Positions 9,099-18,003 are shown, counted from the first letter of the stretch. The stretch is DNA of 43,617 bases from Clostridiales bacterium (GCA_027365485.1 DAHXNH010000219.1:1-43617), one strand, 5' to 3'. The notes: generated from the sequence alone by a model not told the origin. Translations and numbers: made by a program.

Positions 9099-10202
9099 GT
9101 GTCCGCACTGCGGATTGCGGTTGACGCACTCATATATTCTCAGCAGTCCGCAGGCATCGGCCACTATGTCGGGGAGTTATTTGCCGCGTACATCAAAGAG
9201 TTTGCCCAAGATCAAGTCTTTGCGGTGGCCAATCCGGACGTGAACATCGTGGGTGCGGTGATGTTGCACCCTTCCCGAAAACTGACGAGCAGCCGTGCTC
9301 GTCTTAGTTACGAGCAGACTATGCTGCGAAGGCTTCTGAAGCAGACGCGCTACGATGTGATCCATTTTCCAGACTATCAATTGCCTATTTTGGGGACGAT
9401 TCCGCGAGCGGTGATTACGGTTCATGATCTCACCGCGTTTCGTGTGCCTGAGACTTTTCCGACCCGGATGGGACAGGTGAAGCGCTACTTGATGGCGCGA
9501 TCGGTGCGTCATGCCGATCACATTGTGGTGCCCAGTCAGGCAACTCGAGACGACTTGACCGAGATTTTGCATGTCGATCCCGATAGGGTTACAGTCATTT
9601 ACCACGGAGTGGCTCAACGGCAACGCGACCGAGGACCGGCACCTAGGCCGCGTCCTTACTTTTTGGCTGTGGGCACTTTAGAGCCGAGGAAAAATTTGGT
9701 TCGTCTGATCCACGCTTATAGTTTGCTCAAGCATGATCGCGGCGATGCCTGTCCCGACCTGGTGATTGCCGGGAAACCGGGCTGGCTGTTTGAACCTATC
9801 TACCGTGCGCCTAAGCTCTATGATGTGAGCGAGTCGGTAGAATTTTTGAATTATGTCAATGAAGACCAGTTGCTGCGGTTGTACAGCCACGCGGTCGCTT
9901 TGTGTTATCCCAGTTTATACGAAGGATTTGGGCTGCCGATGTTTGAAGCGATGATGGTCGAGACCCCGGTGGTGGCTTCGAATCGGGGGTCGCTGCGCGA
10001 AATCGGGCAAGGGGTGGCCTTCGAGGTGGATCCCCTGGACCCGGTATCGATTGCCGACGGGATGGCCTTAGTCTTGGACCAGCCGAACCAAGTGGCCGAA
10101 CGCCTGTTAGGTGGACTGGAGCGCATTCACGGCTTTACCTGGGAGGCTGCCGCCAAAGCCACGCGAGAGGTGTATGTGCGAGTGGGCCAGGGTAAACGGT
10201 GA
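9099..10202 (+). CDS. GT4 glycosyltransferase
   Basis: This is a retaining GT-B glycosyltransferase of family GT4 that moves a sugar, often mannose, from a nucleotide sugar onto a growing surface glycan at the cytoplasmic membrane face. The acceptor-side start RIAVDALIYSQQSAGIGHYV carries the Gly-rich loop. Donor-domain motifs follow: FLAVGTLEPRKN, VEFLNYVNEDQL and YEGFGLPMFEAM, the last holding the EX7E-type glutamates. It has 367 residues, normal length, and no membrane segment. The start is the GTG at 9099, whose Shine-Dalgarno (GGAAGAGG) is unusually close; I found no better start. It is the first gene of a cluster with a methyltransferase and two more GT4 enzymes. The sugar and acceptor cannot be read from sequence. 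Confidence 0.85.
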   Translation: MSALRIAVDALIYSQQSAGIGHYVGELFAAYIKEFAQDQVFAVANPDVNIVGAVMLHPSRKLTSSRARLSYEQTMLRRLLKQTRYDVIHFPDYQLPILGTIPRAVITVHDLTAFRVPETFPTRMGQVKRYLMARSVRHADHIVVPSQATRDDLTEILHVDPDRVTVIYHGVAQRQRDRGPAPRPRPYFLAVGTLEPRKNLVRLIHAYSLLKHDRGDACPDLVIAGKPGWLFEPIYRAPKLYDVSESVEFLNYVNEDQLLRLYSHAVALCYPSLYEGFGLPMFEAMMVETPVVASNRGSLREIGQGVAFEVDPLDPVSIADGMALVLDQPNQVAERLLGGLERIHGFTWEAAAKATREVYVRVGQGKR

Positions 10203-10314
10203 CAGGCTCACGGTCGGCTGGACGGGAAGGATAGGACCTCGGCTAGGCACAGGCGAAAGGGTCGTTCCCTTTAGTCCGTGGGTATGACATTTGGAGTTCC
10301 GAGGAGCGAATACG

Positions 10315-11121
10315 TTGGAAGAGGATTTCCGCTTGTACGGCGACGACTTCGACTCGGAAGCCATTCGGCAATGGTTCTTGGAAGAAGCGCAGTACCATAA
10401 TCAGTTTGCTGGCGGTCGGTTTGAGGAGCACCCCAAACTCTATCAAGTGTTTGATTGGCATCTCGCTTTTGCCCCTTATTTCCGACCGACCCCCAACATG
10501 CGAGTGTTGGACTTTGGCTGTGCCGAAGGGCAGGCGTTAATGCATTTGCCAGCAGACCGGCTAGGATTTCAATATGTCGGCATCGATTCGAGCCAAAGCC
10601 TCTTGGACGCTGCAGCCAAACGAAATCCTGAGGGAGAGTATCGGCTCATGCCTGACGACGGCAGGATTCCGGCTCAAGATGGGGAGTTCGATTACGCCCT
10701 TGTGCTTGGGGTGTTGCACCATGTGCCCAACGTCAGCCATTATTTGGCAGAGTTGTGTCGGGTTCTTAGCCCAGGTGGGCGATTAATCTTGCGCGAGCCT
10801 TGCCATGCGATGGGCCGAGTGGTGGGCAGTCACCGCGCTCTGCCTGGACTCTCGCCCAACGAGCGAGGCATTCCCGGATTTTATCTCAAGCGCCAGTTAG
10901 AGCAATTGGGCATGCGTGTTTTGGCGGTCCGCCCCGCCTATCACGGGGCGGTCTTGCAGTTGTTGAGGCGTTGGCAGCCCAGCTCAGAGGGCGGGTGGCA
11001 GAAAATTTTGGCGCTAGATGCCCTGCTAAATAGGGCAAGCGGATGGAATGTCCACTATGATCGTCCGCATTTGTGGACGAAGCTAGCGCCCACCGCCAAC
11101 TACGTGGTGGCGGACAAATGA
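10315..11121 (+). CDS. Class I SAM-dependent methyltransferase
   Basis: This is a Rossmann-fold methyltransferase using S-adenosylmethionine. Motif I reads VLDFGCAEGQALMHL, the acidic end of strand 2 is VGIDSSQSLLDAA, and the stretch VLHHVPNVSHYLAELCRVL followed by PGGRLILREP is typical of Methyltransf_11 proteins. The frame opens at a TTG at 10291, but I prefer the TTG at 10315: GGAG (10303-10306) lies 8 nt before it. Its stop overlaps the ATG of the next glycosyltransferase (ATGA), so the two are translationally coupled. From its position it probably methylates a sugar or lipid-linked glycan intermediate, perhaps capping chain growth; that role is inference. Confidence 0.8.
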   Translation: MEEDFRLYGDDFDSEAIRQWFLEEAQYHNQFAGGRFEEHPKLYQVFDWHLAFAPYFRPTPNMRVLDFGCAEGQALMHLPADRLGFQYVGIDSSQSLLDAAAKRNPEGEYRLMPDDGRIPAQDGEFDYALVLGVLHHVPNVSHYLAELCRVLSPGGRLILREPCHAMGRVVGSHRALPGLSPNERGIPGFYLKRQLEQLGMRVLAVRPAYHGAVLQLLRRWQPSSEGGWQKILALDALLNRASGWNVHYDRPHLWTKLAPTANYVVADK

Positions 11122-12278
11122 GTCATTTGGTGGTGGTGGTGCGGGGCACGGTATATCATGGCGTGGGCGGCATGGAACGCCATACGGAGGATTTGTGCCT
11201 GGCATTGAAACGCCTTGGCCATCAGGTGTCCGTGGTGACCACAGAGCTTTCCGGTCTTCCCAAAGAGCATCGGGGGATTCGTTTTTTTGCGGTCAAAGGC
11301 AGTCACCCAAATCGTTATACTGGGGCTTGGTGGCGTGGCCTGGTGCCTACTTTGGTGCACGTGGAAAAAGTCGCCGGGTCTATCGACGGTCTGATCAGCC
11401 AATCGACCGCCGCTCAATCGGCCGTGGGGTGGTTGTTGGACCATCACATTCATTTTGCTTACATCCTCCATGGATCTGCTCGCGATATTATGCGTGAGAA
11501 TTGGGGAGTGACGTCGACTAAGGCGGTGCTGCGCTATGTTTTGGCGGCATATTACTGGCGTTGGAACTTGAAGGTCTTGCCTAAAGTTCCTTTAATTTTT
11601 GTCATCGGTCAAGATTTGGCTATGCGCATGGACCGGGATTTGTTGAAGAGCGGTGCGGGCGTTCGATTGCGTGTGCTTCCTAATGCCGTGGATACCGATC
11701 TCTTTAGCCCAGGATCGCGGCTTCAGGCTCGACAGGCCCTGGGATTGCCTGCCGACCCGTTCTTGTTGGGCTATAGCGGGCGTCTCACTCGAGCTAAAGG
11801 GGTCGATTGGATCCGACGATGGCTCAAGAGCCAGACGGAACAAGAGGCCAAGGTGCACTGGGCGATTGCTGGTGCGGGACCTTTGGCCTCGGCACTCAGT
11901 GGAGAGCAAATCCATAATTTGGGGAGTTTGAATAAGGAGCGATTGAGCCTATTTTATCGCGCACTCGACGTGTTATTGTTGCCGACCCATCATCGCGAAG
12001 GGGTGCCTCTTTCGGTCTTAGAAGCGATGGCGAGTGGGATTCCGGTCGTGGCCTTCGATACCGGAGGGCTGCATGAAATCATGGATAGCGAGTCTGGAAT
12101 ATTGATTCAACCGGGCGATTACGAAGGATTTGCCGATGGCATTCTGAAACTTTACCATGATGCCTCCCTACGCGCCGATCTTTCGTTCCGGGCGCGAGCT
12201 AGAATTGAAGCTCGTGCCAGTTGGCAGCAGGTCGCGCAAATGGTGGTCCAAGGATTGGATAAAGAGCGAGGCGGCTAG
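11118..12278 (+). CDS. GT4 glycosyltransferase
   Basis: Second GT-B, GT4-type glycosyltransferase of the cluster. The N-terminal domain starts HLVVVVRGTVYHGVGGMERHTEDL, with the GGMERH acceptor-loop motif common in GT4 enzymes. The C-terminal donor domain has LLGYSGRLTRAKGVDWI, LNKERLSLFYRALDVLLLP and HREGVPLSVLEAMASGIP, with the two glutamates of the EX7E motif. I start it at ATG 11118, which overlaps the methyltransferase stop as ATGA and places the family's typical first strand at residue 3. The open frame extends 45 nt further upstream without support. It has about 386 residues and is probably part of one transcript with its neighbours. Confidence 0.85.
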   Translation: MSHLVVVVRGTVYHGVGGMERHTEDLCLALKRLGHQVSVVTTELSGLPKEHRGIRFFAVKGSHPNRYTGAWWRGLVPTLVHVEKVAGSIDGLISQSTAAQSAVGWLLDHHIHFAYILHGSARDIMRENWGVTSTKAVLRYVLAAYYWRWNLKVLPKVPLIFVIGQDLAMRMDRDLLKSGAGVRLRVLPNAVDTDLFSPGSRLQARQALGLPADPFLLGYSGRLTRAKGVDWIRRWLKSQTEQEAKVHWAIAGAGPLASALSGEQIHNLGSLNKERLSLFYRALDVLLLPTHHREGVPLSVLEAMASGIPVVAFDTGGLHEIMDSESGILIQPGDYEGFADGILKLYHDASLRADLSFRARARIEARASWQQVAQMVVQGLDKERGG

Positions 12279-12337
12279 CCACAGAGCACTCTCCACGCGA
12301 TTGGCAGGTGGAGTGGTCATAACGAGGAGTGAATAAC

Positions 12338-13465
12338 GTGCGGGTGGCTTTGGTCCATGATTGGTTGGTAACCATGGGAGGGGCGGAACGGGTCTTAGAA
12401 GAGTTGGCCCGAATGTATCCGGACGCTCCGATATATGCCGGAGTGGTGCGTCCTGAGGCACTCTCTCCCTATCTCCAACAAAAAACCTTGATCCCGTCCT
12501 TAGTTCAACGCTGGCCCAAGGCCACGCGCTGGTATAATCGTTATTTGCCCTTGTTGGCTTATGGCGTGGAACAGTGGGACCTATCCGCGTACGATGTGGT
12601 CATTTCTTCATCGGCGGCGATAGCTAAGGGAGTAATTACCCGCGCGGAGACGTTTCACTTGTCGTATGTCCATACTCCGATGCGCTATGCCTGGGACATG
12701 TACCACGCCTACCGCAGTCAAGAGGCCAAAGGGGTCACTCGACGCATCATGGGGCCGGTGTTTCATTATATGCGGATGTGGGACCGACTCTCGGCGGATC
12801 GCGTGGATCAATTGGTAGCTAACTCCCGGGCGGTGGCTCAGCGCATTGCCAAACATTATCGGCGACCCAGCGTGGTGGTGCCTCCGCCGGTCGATGTGGA
12901 TCGTTTGCAGGTACAATACCGTCCCGGAGAACACTATCTCGTCCTGTCTCGGTTGGTACGCTATAAGCGCTTTGACTTGGCTGTGGAAGCCGCCAACCGG
13001 TTGCAACTGCCCTTAGTGGTGGCGGGCGACGGACCTGACCGGGGAAGACTAGAAGCGATGGCGGGGCCGACCGTAAAGTTTGTCGGTCGAGTGGACGAGG
13101 CCACTCGCATCAGGTTGATGGAAGATGCCAAGGCGCTCTTGTTTCCCGGCGAGGAAGATTTTGGCATCGTGCCTGTCGAGATTCAAGCCGCGGGTCGGCC
13201 TGTCATCGCATTTGGTCGGGGCGGCGTCTTAGATACCGTCGTTGCCGGAGAGACTGGCATCCTCTTTGCGGAACAGACCATCGACGATTTGGTCGAGGCG
13301 ATTTTAGGTGCCGATACGATCGAGTGGGATCCCGAACATATCCGCCGCCAAAGCGAACACTTTCGGCCCGAATATTTTCGGCAGGCGATATTCAATTTGG
13401 TCAGCGAGGGACGAGGCGGCCAGATTCAGTCACAAAAGCCGTCGGTACAGCCGAGGAGCACATAA
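12338..13465 (+). CDS. GT4 glycosyltransferase (WbaZ-like)
   Basis: Third GT4 glycosyltransferase. The opening RVALVHDWLVTMGGAERVLEE and the later YVHTPMRYAWDMYHAY are characteristic of a GT4 subgroup that includes mannosyltransferases of O-antigen and exopolysaccharide clusters. The donor domain has HYLVLSRLVRYKRFDLAVEA, VKFVGRVDEATRIRLM, LLFPGEEDFGIVPVE and AAGRPVIAFGRGG. The frame opens at GTG 12329, but that codon lies inside the Shine-Dalgarno; GGAG (12326-12329) is 8 nt before GTG 12338, which I take as the start. The last 36 nt overlap, tail to tail, with the convergent membrane-protein gene on the other strand, leaving no room for a separate terminator. Confidence 0.85.
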   Translation: MRVALVHDWLVTMGGAERVLEELARMYPDAPIYAGVVRPEALSPYLQQKTLIPSLVQRWPKATRWYNRYLPLLAYGVEQWDLSAYDVVISSSAAIAKGVITRAETFHLSYVHTPMRYAWDMYHAYRSQEAKGVTRRIMGPVFHYMRMWDRLSADRVDQLVANSRAVAQRIAKHYRRPSVVVPPPVDVDRLQVQYRPGEHYLVLSRLVRYKRFDLAVEAANRLQLPLVVAGDGPDRGRLEAMAGPTVKFVGRVDEATRIRLMEDAKALLFPGEEDFGIVPVEIQAAGRPVIAFGRGGVLDTVVAGETGILFAEQTIDDLVEAILGADTIEWDPEHIRRQSEHFRPEYFRQAIFNLVSEGRGGQIQSQKPSVQPRST

Positions 13466-14101
13466 GATTGCCGCCTCGATCAACCCGAGACCTACCGCGA
13501 GCTGGAGCAAAGACACAGTTTGCCATGAAGGCGCACCAGATACCGGCCAGCGGAAGGCAAAGCAGTCGATCCATTGCAAACTGGGGAAGCTCGCGAAGGC
13601 ACCCATCACCTTTAAAATCAGATCAGCGACAAGGACCCCAATGGCTAGCAAATAGCCCACGGCGGTTCTGCCACTGAGGCTGGCGCCCCATGTTGCCAGG
13701 CCTGCCAAAAAGGCACTCGGGGCCAATCCCGCTAAGACCCCTTGTGGCCAGGGAACTCTTCCGAAAAACAGCGTCATCACGATTAAGACGAGCCCGGCGA
13801 AGAGCAGAAAAGGGCCCCAAATCGCTAGCCAGCGGAGATGGAGCACGGGTCGGCTGGGAATTCTGGCCGTAACCTCGACCATGTTCTGGTCGACGTCCAG
13901 GGTTAACAGGGGGGCTGTCGATAGCGCTAGGGCCAGCGGGAAAAAGGCCTCTAGATTTTCGACAAAGTGGTGTTGCCACTGCGAAGCCTGCTCTAAGACG
14001 CCGTGGGTCAGGCCCATTAAGGCCAGTGCCAAAAGCAAAAGGATCCAGGGTACGGGACCGGCGATGACGCTCTCCGCCCTCAATCTTTGCCAGAACCTCA
14101 T
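13430..14101 (-). CDS. Integral membrane protein, probable ABC transporter subunit
   Basis: A hydrophobic protein of about 223 residues with roughly five to six membrane segments (for example WILLLLALALMGLTHGVL, FFPLALALSTAPLLTL and FAGLVLIVMTLFF). I do not recognise a named family. It is the last gene of a four-gene minus-strand operon with two ABC ATPases and a large permease, which suggests it is a second transmembrane subunit of that system. The ATG at 14101 (MRFWQRL) lies 2 nt after the permease stop; an in-frame ATG at 14131 inside that gene is the alternative. Its 3' end overlaps the convergent glycosyltransferase gene by 36 nt. Confidence 0.7.
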   Translation of the reverse strand: MRFWQRLRAESVIAGPVPWILLLLALALMGLTHGVLEQASQWQHHFVENLEAFFPLALALSTAPLLTLDVDQNMVEVTARIPSRPVLHLRWLAIWGPFLLFAGLVLIVMTLFFGRVPWPQGVLAGLAPSAFLAGLATWGASLSGRTAVGYLLAIGVLVADLILKVMGAFASFPSLQWIDCFAFRWPVSGAPSWQTVSLLQLAVGLGLIEAAILCAPRLYRRLL

Positions 14102-14103
14102 CC

Positions 14104-16248
14104 TCAACGCTTCACCTCCAGTGCGATCCAAGTGGCCAAGGCCTTTTGGTTATCGAGGTTCGGCCAATGAAGGCGGAGCTGACGAAACATTTTCGCCCAT
14201 AAGGCTGCCGGCTGAGTGCGGGCCAGTGGAGCCAATGTTTCGACCAATCGGGTCTGACTGGGGGTTAGCGGGCCTAGAATCGGCAACGCCTGATCGCGCT
14301 TCACCAGGTGATAGAGCGTCCTACGGGCAGGAGTAGGAAGACTCGCCAGCACGGTGATGGTGGTGAGTGCGGGTGAGAGTGCCGCCGGTTGCATTCCCCG
14401 GCCCTGCCAGGGGTAAGTCCCCCATTGGGTGAGGGTGCCTTGCCACCATAGTTGGGCGAGTAGGATCTTGGCTTCGAGCGGGGACGGGCGCCGACCGGTG
14501 TTCAAGATGGGATCGACGGGGATCGCGTACGGATGAATGCCAGAGATGACTAGCGTATTCTGTTCGAAACGAGGTTGGTTGCTGACGGGGCTCTCGACTA
14601 CGTTGAGAGTCGAAGAGATCCCGAGGACGTGAGCGAGCCTTGGCCACACCGTGCTAAACACGGTGTAGGCTCCGCGTTGACGAGACGATGGCACCCGGCC
14701 CAAGAAAATATGAAACACCCCAATGCGCCGACTTTGATACGGAGCAGCCTCAAAAATAGGCTGGGCCAGAGTTCCGGTCCAAGTTCGGTTTGCGGCGCTG
14801 CCAACGCGATGGAGATCGGTGATCACTGTGACGTCTTGAGATAAATGGGAGACGCTGAGGCGGAGCGAGCCTTTGACCGGCAGGGTTTCGAAGCCGTGGC
14901 GCTGGGTCAGCATTGGGATCGGAAACCACGTATCCACGCCATTGAGGAAGAGACGGCCCTGACCGAGCGCCATGGTTTCGTAAGCGTGAGACGGGGTAAA
15001 CGGCGCATACGGCAGGGGGCTGGGAGAGGGCAAGAGATGGCCCCGGAAACGAATGATTAAAGATCCGCCAGTCGAATGGTGGAGGGTTAAGACGTCGATG
15101 GTAGCTGCCGTGCCCACGACGATCTTTTGGTCTGTAGTAGCGTGCCAGCGAACTTTCTGCCCAGCCAAGGCAATGGCTTGGATGCTTAGCCCGCGATTGA
15201 GCAAGAGGGCTTTAGGAGGGATGGCATAGCGGGGTACGCGAATGCTTTCGCTGCCCACGATGATTCCAGTGGCCGCATCGGCGTGAATGATGACCGAATC
15301 GGGGCGAGTTAAGAGCCATGACGCTGACGTCATCCGGACGGGCGTGGTTTTTGGCGACATCTTGGCTACCCACGGAGCATAGACCACGCTTCCCGCTACT
15401 ACGGCTACAGCAATGAACAGGGCCGTAATCGCAGGGCCCTTGCCAGCGCGTACATAATGACGACTGTATCCCTGGCGCTGGGTCATGGAAAGCGCTACTA
15501 AGGCAAGCCCAACGAACAACCAGGCTAAGCGGTTGATTAGAAGCCAGTCCGGCAAAGGCGGCTGCCCCAAAAGCGCTGGGGGCAGGCTCAAGCCTAAGGC
15601 CAAAAAGGCCGGGAACGGATTGAAAAAACCTAGCCGAGGCCAAAGGGCGGTCAGATCCGGCAGCTTATATTCGGCAAATGCCAAGATCAGGGCTAAGATA
15701 ATGGCGATGGGATAGTAGCGATGCCCACCGCCACTAAGTTCTGCCAGCCACAGATAGAGACCGGCGACCAGGACTAAGCTCGAAAGGGTGAATCCCAGCA
15801 TCAAACCTAGATTCCAGAGTAAGCTCAGCCCGATGGGGAGGTGAGCGATGAGCGCAGATGTCATTCCGCCAAACAAGGATTCGAACCCCATCAGCGCCAT
15901 ACCGAGCACAACGAGTCCCAAAAAGCGACCGAAATAGTAATCACCCCGGGTCACCGGACGACTCCACCAGGAGGCTTCCACTCCCGCTCTGAGCGTGAGT
16001 TGGCCGACGACCAGAACCAAGTAAAAGGGGACCGCCGTATAGGCAATGGCCGTCATCTGAATGGCCCCATCGCCTGCAGTGGGCGAACCGGGGGTAGCTA
16101 GGGCGGCTAACAAGCTGAGCAGGGTCAGCATGGCTGCCTCCAGCCAAAAAATAGGGTCTCTCCATATGCGGCGGAGCGTATTGCGAAAAATGACTTTCCA
16201 GGGATGAACCGCAATTCGCGGCACTTGATACCGTTCGCGTCGGGTCAT
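14104..16248 (-). CDS. ABC-2-like permease with a C-terminal degenerate M1-peptidase-like domain
   Basis: A protein of about 714 residues. The N-terminal 300 residues hold several membrane segments (such as FWLEAAMLTLLSLLAALA, VPFYLVLVVGQLTL and ITALFIAVAVVAGSVVY) like ABC-2 permeases, including WWSRPVTRGDYYFGRFLG, the segment usual in ABC-2 proteins. A large extracytoplasmic part follows. Its late region reads LNVVESPVSNQ, NTLVISGIHP and then KILLAQLWWQG (about 14445-14477), which in order and spacing resembles M1 aminopeptidases whose zinc motif is HExxHxW. Here the two His and the Glu are absent. Fusions of ABC-2 permease and M1 domains are known; this one appears catalytically dead (inference). 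The ATG overlaps the ATPase stop (ATGA) and replaces a longer frame opening at 16311. Confidence 0.75.
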   Translation of the reverse strand: MTRRERYQVPRIAVHPWKVIFRNTLRRIWRDPIFWLEAAMLTLLSLLAALATPGSPTAGDGAIQMTAIAYTAVPFYLVLVVGQLTLRAGVEASWWSRPVTRGDYYFGRFLGLVVLGMALMGFESLFGGMTSALIAHLPIGLSLLWNLGLMLGFTLSSLVLVAGLYLWLAELSGGGHRYYPIAIILALILAFAEYKLPDLTALWPRLGFFNPFPAFLALGLSLPPALLGQPPLPDWLLINRLAWLFVGLALVALSMTQRQGYSRHYVRAGKGPAITALFIAVAVVAGSVVYAPWVAKMSPKTTPVRMTSASWLLTRPDSVIIHADAATGIIVGSESIRVPRYAIPPKALLLNRGLSIQAIALAGQKVRWHATTDQKIVVGTAATIDVLTLHHSTGGSLIIRFRGHLLPSPSPLPYAPFTPSHAYETMALGQGRLFLNGVDTWFPIPMLTQRHGFETLPVKGSLRLSVSHLSQDVTVITDLHRVGSAANRTWTGTLAQPIFEAAPYQSRRIGVFHIFLGRVPSSRQRGAYTVFSTVWPRLAHVLGISSTLNVVESPVSNQPRFEQNTLVISGIHPYAIPVDPILNTGRRPSPLEAKILLAQLWWQGTLTQWGTYPWQGRGMQPAALSPALTTITVLASLPTPARRTLYHLVKRDQALPILGPLTPSQTRLVETLAPLARTQPAALWAKMFRQLRLHWPNLDNQKALATWIALEVKR

Positions 16249-17111
16249 CGGGATCGGCCTCGAAGTTCGAACAGATAGCCATCCCAAAGAGTGGGTAGGC
16301 GGTTCTGCCATGAGGGCAACGGATGAGGCCGCTCCGACAACACCCGATAGCCGTCGCCGTCAGACCACGATAGCTCGAATAACGAAACATCAGGGCGGTC
16401 CAGGATTGGCCGGTCGCTCCAAAACGTGCGTCCACGGGCACGTTCTTTAAGATCTGCGACTGCTCCATCAAATCGGACTCGTCCCCGGTCGAGCAAAATC
16501 ACTCGCTGACAGTAGCCGTCCACTTCGCTTAAATGATGGGTGGTAATGAGGTACGCAGTAGGGCTAGCAGGATTTTGTGACCAGGTGTACAGATCTTGCC
16601 AGAATTCGACCCGCCGGGTGGGATCGAGGCTGGCCGTGGGCTCGTCTATCAGCACCGACGAGGCATTTTGAACGAAGACTGCGGCCAATGCCAAGCGTCT
16701 GCGCTCCGTGTCGTTGAGATTTTTGCCTTTTTGGTCGGCCAAGGATTCCAGACGCATGTGAGCCAGGGCAAGCGAGACCCGGGCTTGAGCATCGGTCCAA
16801 CTCATGTTATCCCAGAGCGCCGTTCGCCATAGAAATTGTCGGGGCGTGAGCCCCGAATACACCCCGGGGAACTGAGGAACATAAGCGGCACGTAATCGGC
16901 CCTTGGGGTTCGTGACTTGACCTCGCGTCGGCAGGTACAATTGGGCCAATAAACGGAGTAGGGTGGTTTTGCCGGCGCCATTGGGCCCAATGAGCGCGGT
17001 AAACCCGGGATAGAGCTTAAAGCTGGCGTCGGACACGGTCATAGCCCCACTTCGCGACGGACGAAAGCTCAAGCGGCGCGCTTCGATGAGAGCGGTTTGT
17101 TCAGTCGTCAT
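16245..17111 (-). CDS. ABC transporter ATPase with non-canonical signature motif
   Basis: This is a nucleotide-binding subunit of 288 residues. Walker A is GPNGAGKTT (42-50) and Walker B is SVLIDEP with the catalytic Glu at 157. The H-loop is ITTHHLSE. The signature that should read LSGGQ is LNDTE (132-136), so this subunit cannot present a normal signature to its partner's ATP. The first 11 nt overlap the end of the upstream ATPase gene, which has the opposite set of defects. The two are therefore best read as a heterodimer with one consensus and one degenerate ATP site. A C-terminal extension of about 70 residues follows the ATPase core. The substrate is unknown; the two membrane proteins downstream are the likely partners. 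Confidence 0.88.
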   Translation of the reverse strand: MTTEQTALIEARRLSFRPSRSGAMTVSDASFKLYPGFTALIGPNGAGKTTLLRLLAQLYLPTRGQVTNPKGRLRAAYVPQFPGVYSGLTPRQFLWRTALWDNMSWTDAQARVSLALAHMRLESLADQKGKNLNDTERRRLALAAVFVQNASSVLIDEPTASLDPTRRVEFWQDLYTWSQNPASPTAYLITTHHLSEVDGYCQRVILLDRGRVRFDGAVADLKERARGRTFWSDRPILDRPDVSLFELSWSDGDGYRVLSERPHPLPSWQNRLPTLWDGYLFELRGRSR

Positions 17112-17958
17112 GGTCGCGCCCCTTTGTGGTCATGATTTGCCAGAAATACCCGTCTTCGACCTCAGGCGCTATCGCTTGGCATCCCTTTGGGATAGAGTGC
17201 TGATAAACTTTTATCGCGGCGTCGTTCGGCAGCGGTTGCCAAAAATCAAAAGGCGGAGGCGTCGAGTCCAGTGCCCGCTGAAAGACATGACCTCTGGCTG
17301 TCTCGCGAAGGTCTTCGCTACTGCCATCAAATATGATGTTTCCGTCCATCAAAATGAGGACGCGCTTTTGGAACTGTGCCAACTCGTCTAACTCCTGGGT
17401 GACCATGAGAACGCCACGGCTTTGGGTTTCCACTTGAAGGAGGTCCAAGACGGTTCGTTGTTCTTCGGGGTCGAGGCCCGCGGTGGCTTGATCGACCATC
17501 AACCATTCGGCTGGTTTCAATAACGCGGCCGCGAGGAGAGTTCGGCGTTTCATTCCCCCCGAAAGCCAACGTATCCGCCGCGCTAAGACCTCGACTAGAT
17601 GGAGTCTAGCGGCCATAGCCAGAGCCTGGCGTCGAGCGGTGGACCACGACAAGCCGTCAAGCCGGGCGAGTTCGGTTAGGTATTCTTCGACGGTCACGTC
17701 GAGAGGTAAGAGATTCGCCGCAGGCAAATAGCTCAAGTACTGCCGACTGATTTGAGGGAGGCCATTGACTTCCCGTTGACCCACTCGAAGATGCCCTTTT
17801 ACATATGGTACTAGGCCCATCATGGCGGCCAAAAGGGTCGACTTCCCAACTCCGCTAGGACCTACGATGACTGCGGAATCATCGCACGTCAAGGAGAATT
17901 GATCCAAAATCGGGAGATTCTTGCGGTATCCTATGGTGCATTGGCTCCACTCTAGCAT
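17101..17958 (-). CDS. ABC transporter ATPase with Gln in place of catalytic Glu and H-loop His
   Basis: First gene of the four-gene operon, 285 residues. Walker A is GPSGVGKST (33-41) and the signature LSGGM (132-136) is close to consensus. Walker B reads WLMVDQATAGLDP, so the catalytic Glu is Gln157 (codon CAA). The H-loop reads LMVTQELDE, so the switch His is Gln188 (CAG). I read both codons directly from the minus strand. ATP bound at this subunit's own Walker A is unlikely to be hydrolysed efficiently, while its signature can serve the partner's intact Walker motifs. A roughly 80-residue C-terminal region follows the core, as in its partner. The start codon is ATG at 17958. Confidence 0.88.
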   Translation of the reverse strand: MLEWSQCTIGYRKNLPILDQFSLTCDDSAVIVGPSGVGKSTLLAAMMGLVPYVKGHLRVGQREVNGLPQISRQYLSYLPAANLLPLDVTVEEYLTELARLDGLSWSTARRQALAMAARLHLVEVLARRIRWLSGGMKRRTLLAAALLKPAEWLMVDQATAGLDPEEQRTVLDLLQVETQSRGVLMVTQELDELAQFQKRVLILMDGNIIFDGSSEDLRETARGHVFQRALDSTPPPFDFWQPLPNDAAIKVYQHSIPKGCQAIAPEVEDGYFWQIMTTKGRDHDD

Positions 17959-18003
17959 GTCGGCCCCCTCCGCTTGGCGGTGATTCCCACTTCTTCAGGG
18001 TAA

